A stretch of DNA of 64,000 bases, from assembly GCA_015499995.1 (NCBI GenBank), contig JADNRV010000113.1:62001-126000 (forward strand), in the 5' to 3' direction. Both the position numbers and the translations under genes were made by a program. Origin of the DNA: Flammula alnicola. Lineage: Eukaryota; Basidiomycota; Agaricomycetes; Agaricales; Strophariaceae. The notes beneath the pieces are model-generated. The model did no database searches, was not told the DNA's origin, and worked only from the letters and a program-made list of their open reading frames with translations. Shown in pieces: positions 32,487 through 44,712 of this stretch (positions are counted from its first letter, which is position 1; each line of letters starts with the position of its first letter).

Positions 32487-34112
32487 CTATTGAAGAAGTG
32501 TCAGATCTTCAAACCGACGCTGCGGAACTGAAAATTGGATACGAAGGCCCTCCTTCTCCATCTTCTGGAGCGATCTCAACGGTACCTCCAGAAATTTATT
32601 CAACAGGTATCCAAGCTCGTCGTCCACCAATTTGACCCCTTCCAGAGAACGCACCTCACGTGGAACATTGCAGCGATGCTCTATCATTTTAACAAAATCT
32701 CCATGTTCGTCGCGGCTCATCGCGCGACTATTAGTTGAAAATTCCCGCATGTTTGGGCAGTAGACAAATCGCCCCGTCGAGGGATTAATGCGGCGGAGGT
32801 GATAGAATTCCTTGGGTTGCAGCCATCCTTCCTTGAAAGTCCGTTGTGCCGGGTCCCAACGCGTTTGGCCGCCTACATGGACGAACTCCACCGTTGGATT
32901 TAGATCCATGAAATCAAGGAAATCCGAGTTTTGCCTACGGCTGGCCATACCTACATCTTCGAAGGAGATGCGTATGAGAGAGCATTGGGACCTTTTGATA
33001 AATGCGGTCATTATGTTGCGCGGCCACTCCAAGTCGGTACCCAAGTTCACGAGGGCCAGAGAGGTGAGGCCTGGCACGGTGATCGAGTCCAATATGCCTC
33101 GAGGTGCTTCGGATGTAGCGCCATTTTCACTTGTATACCCGCCGATTGCTAGGTGTCGTAAATTAGGAAGATATATATGGGGGCGAATATGACCAGGCTG
33201 CAGGCATGGGTCGGCGACTTTCTGGATATCGAAATGTGCAAGGCCAGGGATGGCGCTTAGGAGCATGATGACGTCCTTGGCTGGGATCAGTGTCGAAAGA
33301 ATAAAATGAGTGAGCTGTCGATATTGGACGGTGGCGAACTTGTAGAAATTCGGTTCAGAGGGGTTCTCTGGAGGATCACCAAGCTCTTCGTCATCGGAAT
33401 GTTGGTGAAGAATACCGAAATCACAGGCTCCTTTGATTGCAAATCGAAGAAGAAGAGGGGATGTCGGCCATATGTTGGATACACATGGTGGAACCCAGTC
33501 GTATTCACTTTCCGCCTCTAACGAAAATGTCTTTAATCGAGGGGTCTCGATTCTGCGACGGCCCTCGGCATCTGGGAGAAGGACGTCCAAGTCTTGGCGA
33601 AAAATATGATGGCCCCAGAGAACGATATGTTCCCAACGATGCGCGTTTTCAAGTATCGCCCGCACTATATTCGTAAATCCGGGACCTTCACCGAAGGGTG
33701 CGCGATACGCCTCGTACTTGATTGAGAGCGGCACGTTCTTGGAGCGTGCGAGCCATAAGTGGACAAGTTCTTCCTTCGGGGACATTTGACCATCCGAAGA
33801 TTCCGAATCTAGAGCCATCCACGAGTTCTTGTAACTGACATGCATCGACGACCAGAGTTTCGAGGTCTGCAAAGCAATATCTCGCCATAGGGGTGAAACC
33901 ATGCAGAGGCTGAGCGGCGCTGTACTTGGAGAAGGCCGAATGAACGTCTCGGAAGGGAGACATTCAACGAAAATCAAGCTCCATATCTCGATGGGAACAG
34001 ATTTCTGTGCCATCAGATCTAATGTTTGAAGTTCGATGGATTCTTTGAAGGAGTTGGCGAGAGTCTTAATCCACTGAAAGCAAACTGAAAGCTTGAGAAG
34101 GGTCAGCTTCAA
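32487..34112 (-). CDS. F-box-like protein, 500-540 residues
   Basis: Single long open frame to 32487. The likely true start is the methionine of MAQKSVPIEIWSLIFVECLP (about 34013) or one upstream, up to 34112. The F-box core is VPIEIWSLIFVECLPSETF, followed by APLSLCMVSPLWRDIALQTS and LWSSMHV, the usual agaricomycete F-box-like opening. The remainder is poorly conserved LRR-like sequence (LPNLRHLAIGGYTS, ITVPGLTSLALVNLGTDL, LTHFILSTLIPAKDVIMLLS). Expected role: SCF substrate adaptor. No intron is needed, unlike most neighbours. Confidence 0.75.
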   Translation of the reverse strand: MKLTLLKLSVCFQWIKTLANSFKESIELQTLDLMAQKSVPIEIWSLIFVECLPSETFIRPSPSTAPLSLCMVSPLWRDIALQTSKLWSSMHVSYKNSWMALDSESSDGQMSPKEELVHLWLARSKNVPLSIKYEAYRAPFGEGPGFTNIVRAILENAHRWEHIVLWGHHIFRQDLDVLLPDAEGRRRIETPRLKTFSLEAESEYDWVPPCVSNIWPTSPLLLRFAIKGACDFGILHQHSDDEELGDPPENPSEPNFYKFATVQYRQLTHFILSTLIPAKDVIMLLSAIPGLAHFDIQKVADPCLQPGHIRPHIYLPNLRHLAIGGYTSENGATSEAPRGILDSITVPGLTSLALVNLGTDLEWPRNIMTAFIKRSQCSLIRISFEDVGMASRRQNSDFLDFMDLNPTVEFVHVGGQTRWDPAQRTFKEGWLQPKEFYHLRRINPSTGRFVYCPNMREFSTNSRAMSRDEHGDFVKMIEHRCNVPREVRSLEGVKLVDDELGYLLNKFLEVPLRSLQKMEKEGLRIQFSVPQRRFEDLTLLQ

Positions 34113-34503
34113 CTTCTAGGAGGGGAAGAGCGCGTTTTTCTATGCAGACCTTATCACTGCCAACCAATCTGGGAAGAAAGGAGAGTTAGCGACCCAAAGC
34201 TCTTTGACCTTCGGGTATTCAGTTAATATTGGAAATTGCGATGTGATCACATGATTCACAAGAAGGCACCTCGAGGCGCGCACGCGGCCATTCAAGCGCG
34301 TCTTCAAAATGTGATGCGTGCTGTCACTCACGGGATGTGACAAAGTCACACCAGACGTGTGGTGGTCAGCAGAAACTACTCGAGGAAAAAAAAATGTCGA
34401 TAACAAGTTTACAAAACATAAGTGGTAGTAAAAAAGGGTAATGTCAGCAAATGCAATATGTAAGTAGATAAGTAACCGCTGTCACGAGGAGTCATTTGAG
34501 GTT

Positions 34504-37211
34504 CTAACTAACGCGATATGATCCGTGCGCCAAATTCCGCACCGAATACGGGAACTGGGCCCCGGGACAGTTCATGAACATTAGGGACTGAGGAATGCGG
34601 AGGTGGTGGGAGAGAGCTGCGACACTAGCAGGTTCGAATATTCCATCTACAAGTATCTGAAAACAGAATTTGTGGTCAAATTGGGTGGGTGGCTAAGAAT
34701 GTACGATGGACTCACGAGATCTATCGTGATTTGTGGGAAGGCTTCGTCCAAGACTATGAGAGTTAAATAATGAGAAATCAATCGCCCACATGCAAAATCT
34801 GACTCGCTCTTTGCATTGGCCTCCAGTTCGGAAGGAATACCCTTTTCCTCTTCGTAGAAGTGGGTTATCTTTAGATATGAGGTCTCTTCGTTCTTTTGTA
34901 CGTAAGAATCATGTGGAATAAGTTGTTGATCTCCAGGTGAATCACAATATCAGCGACCAAAACCGTGAAAATCAGAGAGGACGGTCCATACCTCATCCGA
35001 TTTCGCCAGAATGCACACTTGCTGTCTCCTGAGACTGCACATCAAGTTTATTAACTTCCCACCCCATGTCCGCGTGGCGCTCCACTCGTGCAGAACAGGG
35101 TACTGGTCGTACACCCAGTAAATCCATCGAAGAAGATGAACCTTGTTCTGGGTCGCGGAGAAAAGAGCGACAATGCCGAAGAAGTATGCGGCGAAGTATC
35201 TGTCGTACATCTCCTCAGTTAATCACAGTAACACAAAATCGACAAAGTGAAATATGCTCACCCAGCGGTCTGCGGTTTGAAGGCAACATTCCCAGCAAAA
35301 ATAACAGGAGCAACGACAAGTGCGGCTACTACAGTGATCAGTTTAGTTGATGTCTGCCTTCGTAATCTTCCGCGGTTGAACTTGAGCAAAAGCAAGGAGA
35401 TTGGGAACAGAGACATCACGGTGAGCCAAACAAGGGAGAACATCTCCGAGATGACGTTCAAGCTCGCTCCGGCAGTGGCGTATAGCATCCCGCTGAAAGC
35501 GACGAAGGAGAGGACGGAGACGTATGGAGAACCTGTTCTGGGAATGAGATTCAGGAAGAGTTTAGGGATTACTCGATGGAGGGCAAGTTGCTCTAATAGT
35601 TCACAGGCGCTGAGAATCCCTGATGTGATTTTTTTCAGTTTGTGTGACCAAGGAAATTAAAAATGAAGCCAATCTACCTGTTAGGACCCCTCCGCACAGA
35701 ACGATGATAGCATCGATGACTATCCATGTACGCAGCCAACGTCCACCAGACTGAACATCGCTTAGTTAAAACATGCATATATAAGAAAAACTGAGGGCTT
35801 ACTGCCTGTGCAAGAACACTCAACACATTGGCACCTCCGAGGATCACGTCCAGTGGGACCACAGCTAGTACCAAGAGCATTATGAGGGTGTTCAGGAAGA
35901 TTGCAGGGATATGGAGGTTTCTCAGCACGAGTGGGAATTTTCCAGCTTTGATGCGAGAGACATAAGATGGCGTACCTACTAGTTCAATAATATATGAGCT
36001 TGCGCTAAGGACACCAAGAAATAGGCACTTGCATTCAAACCCTGTAAGGCCCAGCATTCCAAGGCAAATGCCATAATATATTTGCCGAGCGACAGAACTA
36101 GCACTGGTGTCCGTAGTCGCCCTACCATGCTCCCAGTTGGCTTTGAGCTGGCCAATTCCAGTTTGCCCCCAGTGAACGGAGGAAGCTATAATAAGCATAA
36201 GCATAGACACAATCTTTGATCGGAAGTCAGCGTTTCGTCAGTCTTAAAATGTACCTCGACAAGATGACGTACATGTAAAGATAGAACGACAAGCGCGATG
36301 CGAGCGCTTTCGCGGACGCCCATCAGGCTGATAAGTGTGAATAAAGCTAGGACGATAACCGCGCCAACCCATGTAGGGAAGGGAAGGTGAGATACTTCTC
36401 CGGCGAGGTATGTAGCTGCAGTGGCTGCAGAAACGATGGCCGTCGAGGCAAAATCGAGCAGGAGGAGTGCTGCACCGACGAGTGCAAATACTTTGGTCGA
36501 GACGTTCAATCTGCGCAGGGCATATGTTTAAATGCTCACACATACTTCAGGGGGAAATACGCACATGTAAGTATAGGGGCCGCCACTAATAGGTAACGCT
36601 GAAGCCAATTCCTCCATAATGGGGCGCCACAAGAAGAGTATCAAGGTCGCTATAAACAGAGAGATAGGCGAACTAGAAAGGGCATGAACACCTTGTGGTT
36701 TCCCGGCAGAGATAGAAGTTCCTCACTACACCCCTCCTACAGCCACTACTGCAGGTAATGCGTAGAATACGCTTCCTAAGACCGCGTTTCCTGCCAGACC
36801 ACTGGCCGTAAATTGGCCAAGGACCTGCGCTTTCCGCAAGGCTTCGATACGCGCCATCCCTTCATCATGGTCTTCCTTCCGAAGCTTTAGACGCGTCACA
36901 GAGCCCCAACCAGCGAATTCAAAGGAGTTTGTGAGGTTGATGAAGCGCGATGGGTACGCGTCGATGTTCTTCAGGCCAGAGTTATCAGCTGGTCGCCGGC
37001 GTTGACGGCGGAGTATAATGGCAAATTGAGAATCTCTGAATGAGGGCGGTGGATTCGAATCATTTGGTGTGTCTTCATTATGTGGCCGACGACGCGATTG
37101 TATATGATCTTGGCGGACTGTTACGAAATGAATGGGCTACAGCAGACCAATGAAAGTGAACACTCACTCGATGGTTCTGGTTCGCATTGAGGTGGTTCTA
37201 TAGCTATCCAT
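34504..37211 (-). CDS. Amino-acid permease, APC superfamily, with damaged C-terminus
   Basis: Plasma-membrane amino-acid/polyamine transporter. Start MDSYRTTSMRTRT at 37211. A basic cytosolic N-terminus precedes SFEFAGWGSVTRLKLRKEDH, then about 12 membrane segments: SGLAGNAVLGSVFYALPAVV, PIMEELASALPISGGPYTY (the conserved loop), VFALVGAALLLLDFASTAIV, WVGAVIVLALFTLISLMGV, FPLVLRNLHIPAIFLNTLIM, WLRTWIVIDAIIVLCGGVLT and later ones to LLRWIYWVYDQYPVLHEWS. The cytosolic tail is conserved in agaricomycete relatives (NEETSYLKITHFYEEEKGIP, LDEAFPQITIDL, LMFMNCPGAQFPYSV). Here the tail needs two one-base repairs, near 34903 and 34542, and one GC-AG intron (34754-34807). So the last exons may be decayed or misread, and a shorter protein ending near 34880 is possible. 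Confidence 0.75.
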
Positions 37212-37728
37212 GCCCTGCAGATATTTCCCGGACTTCATCAACGTCTTGACCTTTCACCGCGTCTGCTGGTGAAGAGTGGCACGTATGATCGGAATCCTCG
37301 GTTGTGGAATGCGGTAACATCTGACTGTTTCAAACCCTTCCGCAAGATGAAAGTGGGTTGGAACTTGCAATAAAACAGTAACGAGCAAAAGAACGCGAGA
37401 ATATCGCCCTTGCGCCGAGAAAAGAGTCCAGTCGAGATGGTCGGGATGAAGGGAGGTCTAAGATTTATACTCAGGCTGGTATCTCCGGTGTACACAGTGA
37501 CAAATCTGTGTCCTTTGACGCCTCGAGTGAGCCATAGTTTACGCACTTTCTTTTATTTAAACGACGATGAAGGACTTTGTGAATATGAAAGGGAAAGAAC
37601 GCTAAAAAGCCTCTCATTGCCGCGGACCCTGCCGTGGCTTTCTTTTCTAGCGGTTTCCGGGGTCTTGCTCGCTAGACACGTCCAGCTCATCACGTTGCTC
37701 ATCGTTCAGCACAACGACCACTACGACA
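37212..37728. promoter_or_regulatory. Divergent intergenic region, permease and YIP1 gene
   Basis: The permease (-) and the YIP1-family gene (+) start from opposite ends of this 517 bp stretch, so both promoters should lie here. No specific sites recognised. Confidence 0.45.
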
Positions 37729-38971
37729 ATGGCCTACGTCCAAGTCGAGGCAGACGACGTTAGTATCTTTACCATTTTCTGCGCATTGGACCTCTTTCTT
37801 ACACTCTATTCACAGCAACGTTTAGAAGAAGGGCCAGAGGGTCTTCAATTCAAATGTATGCGCGCCATTATTCGAGATGCTTCGGCCAAAGAACTAATGG
37901 CTATAAATAGCATTTCTAGGAGCAGATGCATCAGCAACAATGTCTCGAATCCTCCAAGGACTGCAGGAGTAGGAAATGCCGACGACGTGAGTCTCTTCAT
38001 CTGCGCAGAATGCACTATGCTGAGTTTGCCCGCATTGACAAGTTCTGACACTGTTGGATTGTAGGATATCTGTCTGACGAAGCAAACCAACGGAAAGGTG
38101 GTGGCAGCTTTTGGACAATTGAGTACTATCAACCTTACTTCGACGTTGACACGCAAACTGTGCGTATCTATTCTTGCAGGCTTCATGCAACCGCAAGCTC
38201 ATGCCTACCTCTTCTAGGTCCTAAAAAGATGTTACACAACCCTCATTCCAACGGAAGCACGTACCTATATCTCAACACACCTCAACCCTCCTGATTTATA
38301 TGGACCGTTCTGGACCCTAAGCACCCTCATCTTCGCCCTTTATCTCTCTTCATCCTTAGGAGCTTCAATCGCCAAATACCTTTCCACAGAAGATACACCA
38401 TATGATTACGACTTCCGACTGCTCAGCATCGCCGTAACAATTGTATATGCATATGGACTTGCCCTTCCCGTTCTTTTTGGCTGGCACTTCGCTACCTCGG
38501 AGTTGGTGAATGGAGTGTGATAGAAGCGATATCAGTTTGGGGGTATGGCCAGTTTGTGTGGATTCCTGTCTCAGTAAGCCTACCCCTCAAGTATTTTCGA
38601 ATAAATTGACATTGTATTCTACAGGTGCTATGTGTCATCCCAGTGCCTATCGTCCGTTGGGTGCTGGTTGGCCTCGCCTTTGGGCTCTCGGGATGGTTCC
38701 TTGGGTCAAATATCTATCCTATTCTAGCATCCGTGAGTTGTTTTTCTCCTTCGCGCCTCTTACCGCATTTCTAAATCAATCACAATATAAGGCTGAAGCA
38801 AAAGCCATGCGGCTGCTCATCGTCGTCCTGGCAGCGATCCACCTGGGAATAGCCATCTCGTTCAAAGTCCTCTTCTTCAGCTACTATGTCGTCGACAAAA
38901 TCGGAGCCGACATTACGCTCCCAGGAGGGGATGCAGGCACCGGAAACTCTACAGTACCCCGATGGATATGA
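37729..38971 (+). CDS. YIP1 family membrane protein (YIPF1/2-like)
   Basis: Golgi/ER traffic protein of the Yip1 family that works with Rab GTPases. Start MAYVQVEADD at 37729, then short exons (QRLEEGPEGLQFK, SFLGADASAT). The conserved part runs FWTIEYYQPYFDVDTQT, then TLIPTEARTYISTHLNPPDL, then YGPFWTLSTLIFALYLSSSL. It has five predicted membrane spans (LLSIAVTIVYAYGLALPVL, IPVSVLCVIPVPIVRW, LVGLAFGLSGWFLGSNIYPI, LLIVVLAAIHLGIAISFK and one earlier), with the stop at 38971. The frame breaks at the T5 run 38474-38478: one more T would restore LFWLALRYLGVGEWSVIEAI, which reads on to the end. The joint between the third and fourth exons (about 37960-38064) is also unclear. Either homopolymer error or a recent pseudogene. 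Confidence 0.75.
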
Positions 38972-39851
38972 TCTCTGAACGCGGATTTCCTGGTTACAGT
39001 AATTTTATTAGATGGGTACGAGCCTTGTACCCATTTCAGACTACTTATGGGCACTGTAATATAGATTCACTATGAGATAATGCTCTACAGCGGAGGCCAT
39101 CATTATAGATTCTGAGCGGCGATTTTGATATGGTATTCTTATTCTTTACCGTCTTATTCTGACATCTCGCTCCTGCAACCCTGGTCCTTCACAATCTAGT
39201 GAAACTGCCACTGAGTCTAAGAATTCTAAAACCCCAAGCTCTCTTCCACCTCGGACACCACCCTCTCTCTCCTCAATCCGTCCACCAAGCTCTCAAGAAC
39301 ACATTCTCGCCTTTATCTTCGACGCTATTCCGCGGATTGTATAGCTTAACTTCCGCCTCCGCCTCCCTCGTCGTACTATGAATGCGTGATGTGCATCTTT
39401 ATCGAGGCAGAAATGAGCAAGCCGATGATTAAGAAGTGCATTTTGGATCAGGCGTGCAAGAGCAGTTGTCTCACTTGGTCCAAGCCCTTCAGACCGAGCT
39501 ACATGGCGGCAGAAATACGTGGACGGTAGAGCCGCTAGCCGAGAGCATGTACTATCACGAACCTGGAGACGAATTGGAATGCATTCACAGACAACGAATA
39601 AATGCCCAAAAATCAGAATTAGACTACAGCTTTGAAGAATCTAGGAAATCCTCAACAATATCTAATTCTAAGGTAAGTCGTATCCTCTGATCTGGTCGTG
39701 AAAGAGACTTACATCCGCCGTCTTGCTACGAGGTTCCGTGAAGGCCTCAAAGTTGCCATTGGATGCAGGCTTGTCGACGTCATTTGCATCCGATATATAA
39801 GGATGTCGCGCGGCTTAGAGTCGGACTTTGAAGGTGGTATTGGAATGGGTC
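38972..39851. other. Intergenic, nothing recognised
   Basis: No convincing gene. Short frames at 39199-39381 and 39436-39690 (+) lack recognisable homology or splice partners. The promoter of the kinase-like gene should lie at the right end. Confidence 0.4.
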
Positions 39852-42105
39852 ATGCTTAGACCCAACCACAATCTTCCGGTTCTCAAAACGCTTTCACCCA
39901 TCCAATATCGAAAATGCTCGACGTCTCTGAGACACCCTGACCAAATATTTTCCAAAGTTGCTCCCATCCACCCCTTGGCCAAAACCCACTTCGCCGTCAT
40001 TAAGTCAAACTTGGACTGCTTCATCCTCGCTACAATGGAAGAAGTCTAAGGATGACGACAAGACACTCGCCAGAGTGCTTTCAAGACTCCAGCAAACTCT
40101 TCGTTCTGTTCACAAACGAAAGGTAGCCTGGCCGACCGAAGAGTCTATTTCCTCCAAGTACGCTGCATATCCTCAGGCTCCAACTATGACTTTGGTTATG
40201 AAAATGCATTATTCGTTGTTTCGGTAGTCTCTCACCAAGCGAATACTTGACGACGCTACTACGGCCTATAGCGGACCTTTTCAACCAGTTACATTCTCCA
40301 AGCGTGCTAAAGACGCCCATGGAATGCATACCCGTCGCTTTCGGTGAATGTGAGACGACCTCACGCCATTTTTCTAGCTCCAGAACTTACATTCTGTAGC
40401 CATCTATGGGGCGACTTTCACAGCTGAAGACTTCATAATCCGGAATCTAACTGCTCCAATAGTTCTATCTCTGGTCAGAAAGACTTTGCCATTCTTTGTC
40501 CGAATATCTGACACCATGCTCTAATAGCCTGACAATTTATTCGATTCCAAGGGAAAAGTCTCTTCCCGTATCGAATATGCTCTCTTCAAAGCTTTAGAAT
40601 ACAAGCCATCAACCCGTTCCATAATTGTAACAAACTTCAAGGACATGGCTGTCTTTTTCCCTCCTGCACGGAATCGTTCTGAACCCGTTTTTGAAAGGAT
40701 ATCGACGACTCGACCCTCTTTGGCTCTAAGAGTTGTGTCCACCGCGTATCTCTATGACGCGCTCCCTCCTGGAGGTTATATCCAAGTTCCTCCTCCCGAT
40801 ATGGAAGTCGACGAGGACCTCATCCTCCCAGTGGGACCTCCACAGGATCCGAATCAACCTTTACATCCAGATGAGCAAGTATTCGCAACTCACCGCCGTC
40901 ATTCTGACTTCGACTTTGCGACATTGGTTCGAGACCGCGCAAGAGCGCTCCAATTTTTCCGCTGGCATGAACACGTACGACAACAATACTCCAAACTTGT
41001 CGCTCATCCCAATGACATGCCTACTGCTGTGACGAACGAGGTCGGGATGATCCTTCCAGCTGTTCGCCCCATCTATCCATTCGACGCCTCCGAAATTCCA
41101 ACGGACACAGCGACACATCTTAAGGAAATACGGCGTGAATCGCCTCTCGTGACTGCTGGAATCGCGGAACCTTTCGAGCGAAGCAAATCGTTCACGCTCA
41201 AAATCCAAAATATCTTGTCGGAAGGGTCGGAGCGCGGTATCTGCACTGTTTATCGTTGTCAGATTGCCTCAATTGACGATAATCCTGTGTCATCTCCCTT
41301 TCTCTGTCTCAAGCTGTTCGACGACCGATTCCAGCCACTGCAAAGTCCAAATGAAGACCACGAGGAACTCGACGAACTTCTACCTCGGTGGTTTGATCCA
41401 GTTGTAATTGCTGAGATGTATGCTCTCAACGAAGCGTTCGCTTACGACAAACTTCGTCCGGCACAAGGGTCGGTTGTTCCTTGGTTTTATGGTACTCACC
41501 AGGTAAAGCACAACTCCTTCGGAACTTCGCAGAGACTTTACTTACTGTCCTTCGAAAGTTCACGCTACCGGATGGAACAGTTCTATACGGTCTTCTCTTG
41601 GAGTACATCGAAGGATGGGGCCTCGACTCCGATTTTGCAAAGGAGTTGAGCCGTGATAGGCAAGTAACGATGGTACGTCTTTGACGTTGTTACTGCGAGA
41701 AGCAACTCACCAAGCGAAATCTCTTTCAGATCCAAAGTTGTCGTCACGCAGCCCGGGTTCTCGACGTCGCCGATGTCAGCCAACGCGACTGGCATGCCGG
41801 TCAAATACTCCTCTACACCAATCCAACAACAAAGCTCGACCATGCCGTCCTAATTGACTTTGCTTCAACGACTCAAACATGGGAGCCGGACGAGCTGAAC
41901 TACATCCACAATTACTTTGGCGTCCTCCGCGTCCTATTGGGTAGAGAAGGAGAGGGCGGGTTTGATCCAGAGCTCGTCTGGGAACACTATAGAGAGCCTG
42001 ATGATTGGGATCCTGTAATCGCTTGGTTTCCTACGCGTCCATGGAGTAAAGAGGGCAGGTTTGTGCAAGCTAGAGAGATGTTCCCGTATATCTCGTCTGC
42101 TTAGC
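39852..42105 (+). CDS. Kinase-like-fold protein of a basidiomycete family
   Basis: Large multi-exon protein of a basidiomycete family with a degenerate protein-kinase-like C-terminal half. N-terminal exons carry FSKVAPIHPLAKTHFAVIKS, GPFQPVTFSKRAKDAHGM and AIYGATFTAEDFIIRNLT. A long exon (about 40510-41500) has RIEYALFKALEYKPSTRSII and the kinase-like N-lobe (GSERGICTVYRCQI, FLCLKLFDDR, where K sits at the ATP-lysine position). The C-lobe has LLLEYIEGWGLDSDFAKE, then QRDWHAGQILLY in place of the HRDxxxxN loop, and LIDFAST in place of DFG. The stop is at 42105. A frame shift is needed near 40030. The start at 39852 is uncertain. Activity is doubtful given the altered loops. Confidence 0.6.
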
Positions 42106-43355
42106 CCTATGCTCCTGTTGTATTTTTTTTTTTCGTTCGCTTTACTCTCCGCATGTGATTTACCAGAATATGGAGGGCATTGGATGAAGCCGCTTTCCTT
42201 GTCACCTCTCCTCGCACTGAAAATCCTTCAAAACAGTTGCACGAGACCGTAGTCATCGACATCACCTCGTGGTAGACCGATCCAAACACTTATCCGCTCA
42301 GGCATCGGCTTTCGACGTCCGGTACGCATGACCGTCTTTTAACTGCCTCCTTGGCGAAGGCGCCTTGGACTGTCCACTTACTTTTGTTCATAAATCACCA
42401 GTAAGTACTCCGTTCATACAGTTTTTGCAACTACTGATTTGGTAACAGTGCGTCTTCTGTCCTGGGATCGGGACACGTCAGTTCGACGATGTTTTTACAG
42501 TGCCAAATGATGCACGTCTTTCTTCATTTCGCATGCTTTCTGTCATTCTTATGCTAAATCCATCTTTTAAACCTGAGATAGAGAACTTCCGAAATATGAC
42601 TCGATTAATTAGAAGACTTATCCAATGAGGAATGCTGAATTTTTGAATAAGGATACAGATCCGAAGGAGCGATCGATGATGACCTTGGACAGTGCCCAAT
42701 ATTTATGACAGGCGTTGTGAAGCTCCGGTACTCCACAAAGGTTACTTTAGGTTGCCCTCCGTTCAAACTTCGGTTAGTGTTCGAGAGAAGAAGAGACGGC
42801 GAACAGATCGACGTCATTGATTCCGTACATAGTCCTTCATTCCCAAAGATTTACCAAGTGCATCGTTAGGCCTCGCCGTCCATCTTCGCAACTTCAGGTT
42901 CCTGAATCTATTAGGTCAACGGCTCGTCATGTTTTAGTTCTTTGCTTTGTCTTTGCTTTGGATCTCCTTTCTTACCCGCTCTCTTCATGGGGATGTTGCA
43001 ATGACCTCTAATGACAATCATATCTCAAATATCTATACCAGCCGCCTAGGCGCCACCATATTCCCTGGGCCTCAGGAATCCACAAGGAACATCGATCAAA
43101 GAACCAAAACTCCCAACCGGTGGAGAAATCATACCGGATTCCTATTCTAGAGACCTCTGCAGTAATTAATACTAATTATAGAATAGCCAAGTGCATAAAA
43201 GAACGCGTTCTCCGTGCTCTCATCGTCATCCTTCAGACCAAGAAACGCCTGTGAGGTACGGATACAGATAATCTCAAACGCGCTCAGTTTTCTTCTTCTC
43301 ACTTGGAATTTGCAGATAATTCCCGTCAAATTTACCGTTTATCGTCGTCTCCACT
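42106..43355. other. Intergenic, nothing recognised
   Basis: Only short frames on both strands, none joined by good splice sites. The right end should hold the promoter and perhaps a 5' intron of the small gene at 43356. Confidence 0.4.
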
Positions 43356-43628
43356 ATGGGCTACAACATCAGAAACCAATCCAACGTCAAGGACATCAAG
43401 GCTTTCGTCTCGAAGTATACCAAGGACGGAAACGACAACTGGTTCCTCGTCCCGTCCTCATTCAGCGACAGCAGCACTTCGCACTGGGACAGAAACGGCT
43501 GGGAGCTCGTCGCGTTCAAGGATCAGGCTACTGGTACCCAGCGTGGGTGGTATATCGATTGCACGGGCCAGACGGTCGATATCACTTTTTATGGTTTCAA
43601 CCAAGACCTTGGGCTTGTTCGTCGGTGA
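43356..43628 (+). CDS. Small 90-residue cytosolic protein, possibly beta-sandwich
   Basis: Intronless, 90 residues, starting MGYNIRNQSN at 43356. No signal peptide or membrane segment, and only one Cys. The sequence alternates polar and hydrophobic residues (DNWFLVPSSF, HWDRNGWELVAFKD, RGWYIDCTGQTVDITFYGF), which suggests an all-beta fold such as small fungal lectins or aegerolysin-like proteins. The pattern WxRxGWExVAFK recalls a small basidiomycete family, but I cannot name it. Codon use is clean and the start context (CCACTATGG) is fair. Function unknown. Confidence 0.65.
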   Translation: MGYNIRNQSNVKDIKAFVSKYTKDGNDNWFLVPSSFSDSSTSHWDRNGWELVAFKDQATGTQRGWYIDCTGQTVDITFYGFNQDLGLVRR

Positions 43629-44147
43629 TTCTAGTATAAGGTAGGCAAATGCCGGTGTATCAGTGTTGTGTTGCATTCTGATATCAAGCCACAGCAAGCG
43701 AATATCTGACTGAAAGAAAGCATGAAACGGAATAGCCTTGTATTGGATCGGTTACGCATCGTTGGGGGGTTTGACTTTCAGAATTGTCGTTAGTTAGAAA
43801 TCCCTAATCGATTAGCGTATTGATAATTTTTCGGGATCAGTCCAAATCGTGAATGAGAGGCTTAAAAATTTAAAGCGTATCACATACATTATTGTTCTTT
43901 ATGTCAGGATAAAGATTGAACAAGAATCCGTGAGGTGGAACCATGGGATCGATAAGAGTGATAACGAAAAGAGTGGGAATGGGATTGGGCCATAACGACA
44001 AAAAAGTGGGAGACTCAGTGATTACCGAAATATTTGGTTTCGACTCAGTGAGTTCCATGGTTTTGTGAATTTTCGTGGTGGTGGTTGAGAAACAAGCAAG
44101 TTCGGGAACTTCCGGTACCACCAACAATTCGTTCTGCAGCCACCACG
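43629..44147. other. Intergenic, nothing recognised
   Basis: AT-rich sequence between the small gene and the MIC12 start; it should hold the MIC12 promoter. No gene seen. Confidence 0.4.
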
Positions 44148-44712
44148 ATGTCCTTTTTAGTGGGACCCGTCTCTGGCGCCTTGGTCGCTGGTGGGGTGAG
44201 TATTGACATCTGAAATCAAGTGAATCATTGACAAAACGAAGAAATTCAGGTCTACTATGGCTTTTCTAATCTTATTCAGACACGGTACGCACAACTTTGG
44301 TTGTCCCATTCCAGACGCCAAAGGCTCTCTAACATTCTCCACGTTTGAATCACAAATAGGACTGAACAGCATATAAAAGAGTTCGTGCTATCCAACGTAT
44401 CCTCTTGATCTGAATATCTCCAACTCAACTGCTCGTTATCCGCAGTTTACACGCATTGAGCGTCCGACTCGTCGAAACACCCAACTGGTACAAGCACCGC
44501 CCTCCGCGGCAGCACGGATACGCCCACACCCATTAACCTCGCAGATCAAGTCACAATGGAACCATGAAATCGCAGTCCTGTTCAGAGGGTTCCAGAATCT
44601 CGATAAGAGCGCGGTGGAGTGGGGAAGGAGTCTGCTATATGGCCCACCATCGACGGAGGAATTGGAGAAGGCAAAACAGCCGGCGGTGTCCTCACCGCAG
44701 CCATCGTCATGA
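44148..44712 (+). CDS. MIC12: MICOS complex subunit MIC12-like protein
   Basis: Homologue of the fungal MICOS subunit Mic12 (Aim5), which helps shape mitochondrial crista junctions in the inner membrane. Exons: 44148-44195, 44251-44285, 44360 to about 44380, and one from about 44448 to the TGA at 44712. The start MSFLVGPVSGALVAGGVYYG is the N-terminal membrane segment, directly followed by FSNLIQTRTEQH, IKDLHALSVRLVETP, APPSAAARIRPHPL, SQIKSQWNHEIAVLFRGFQ and WGRSLLYG. The frame from VETP to QAPPSAAAR holds only if the CCC run at 44480-44482 is one C longer; without it the protein stops soon after. The match to the expected pattern on both sides argues for a sequence error or a very recent loss. 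Confidence 0.7.

Noticed and set aside
34140..34406. 88-codon minus-strand frame between the F-box and permease genes
   Set aside because: No recognisable domain and poor composition; a small upstream exon of the F-box gene is possible but unsupported.
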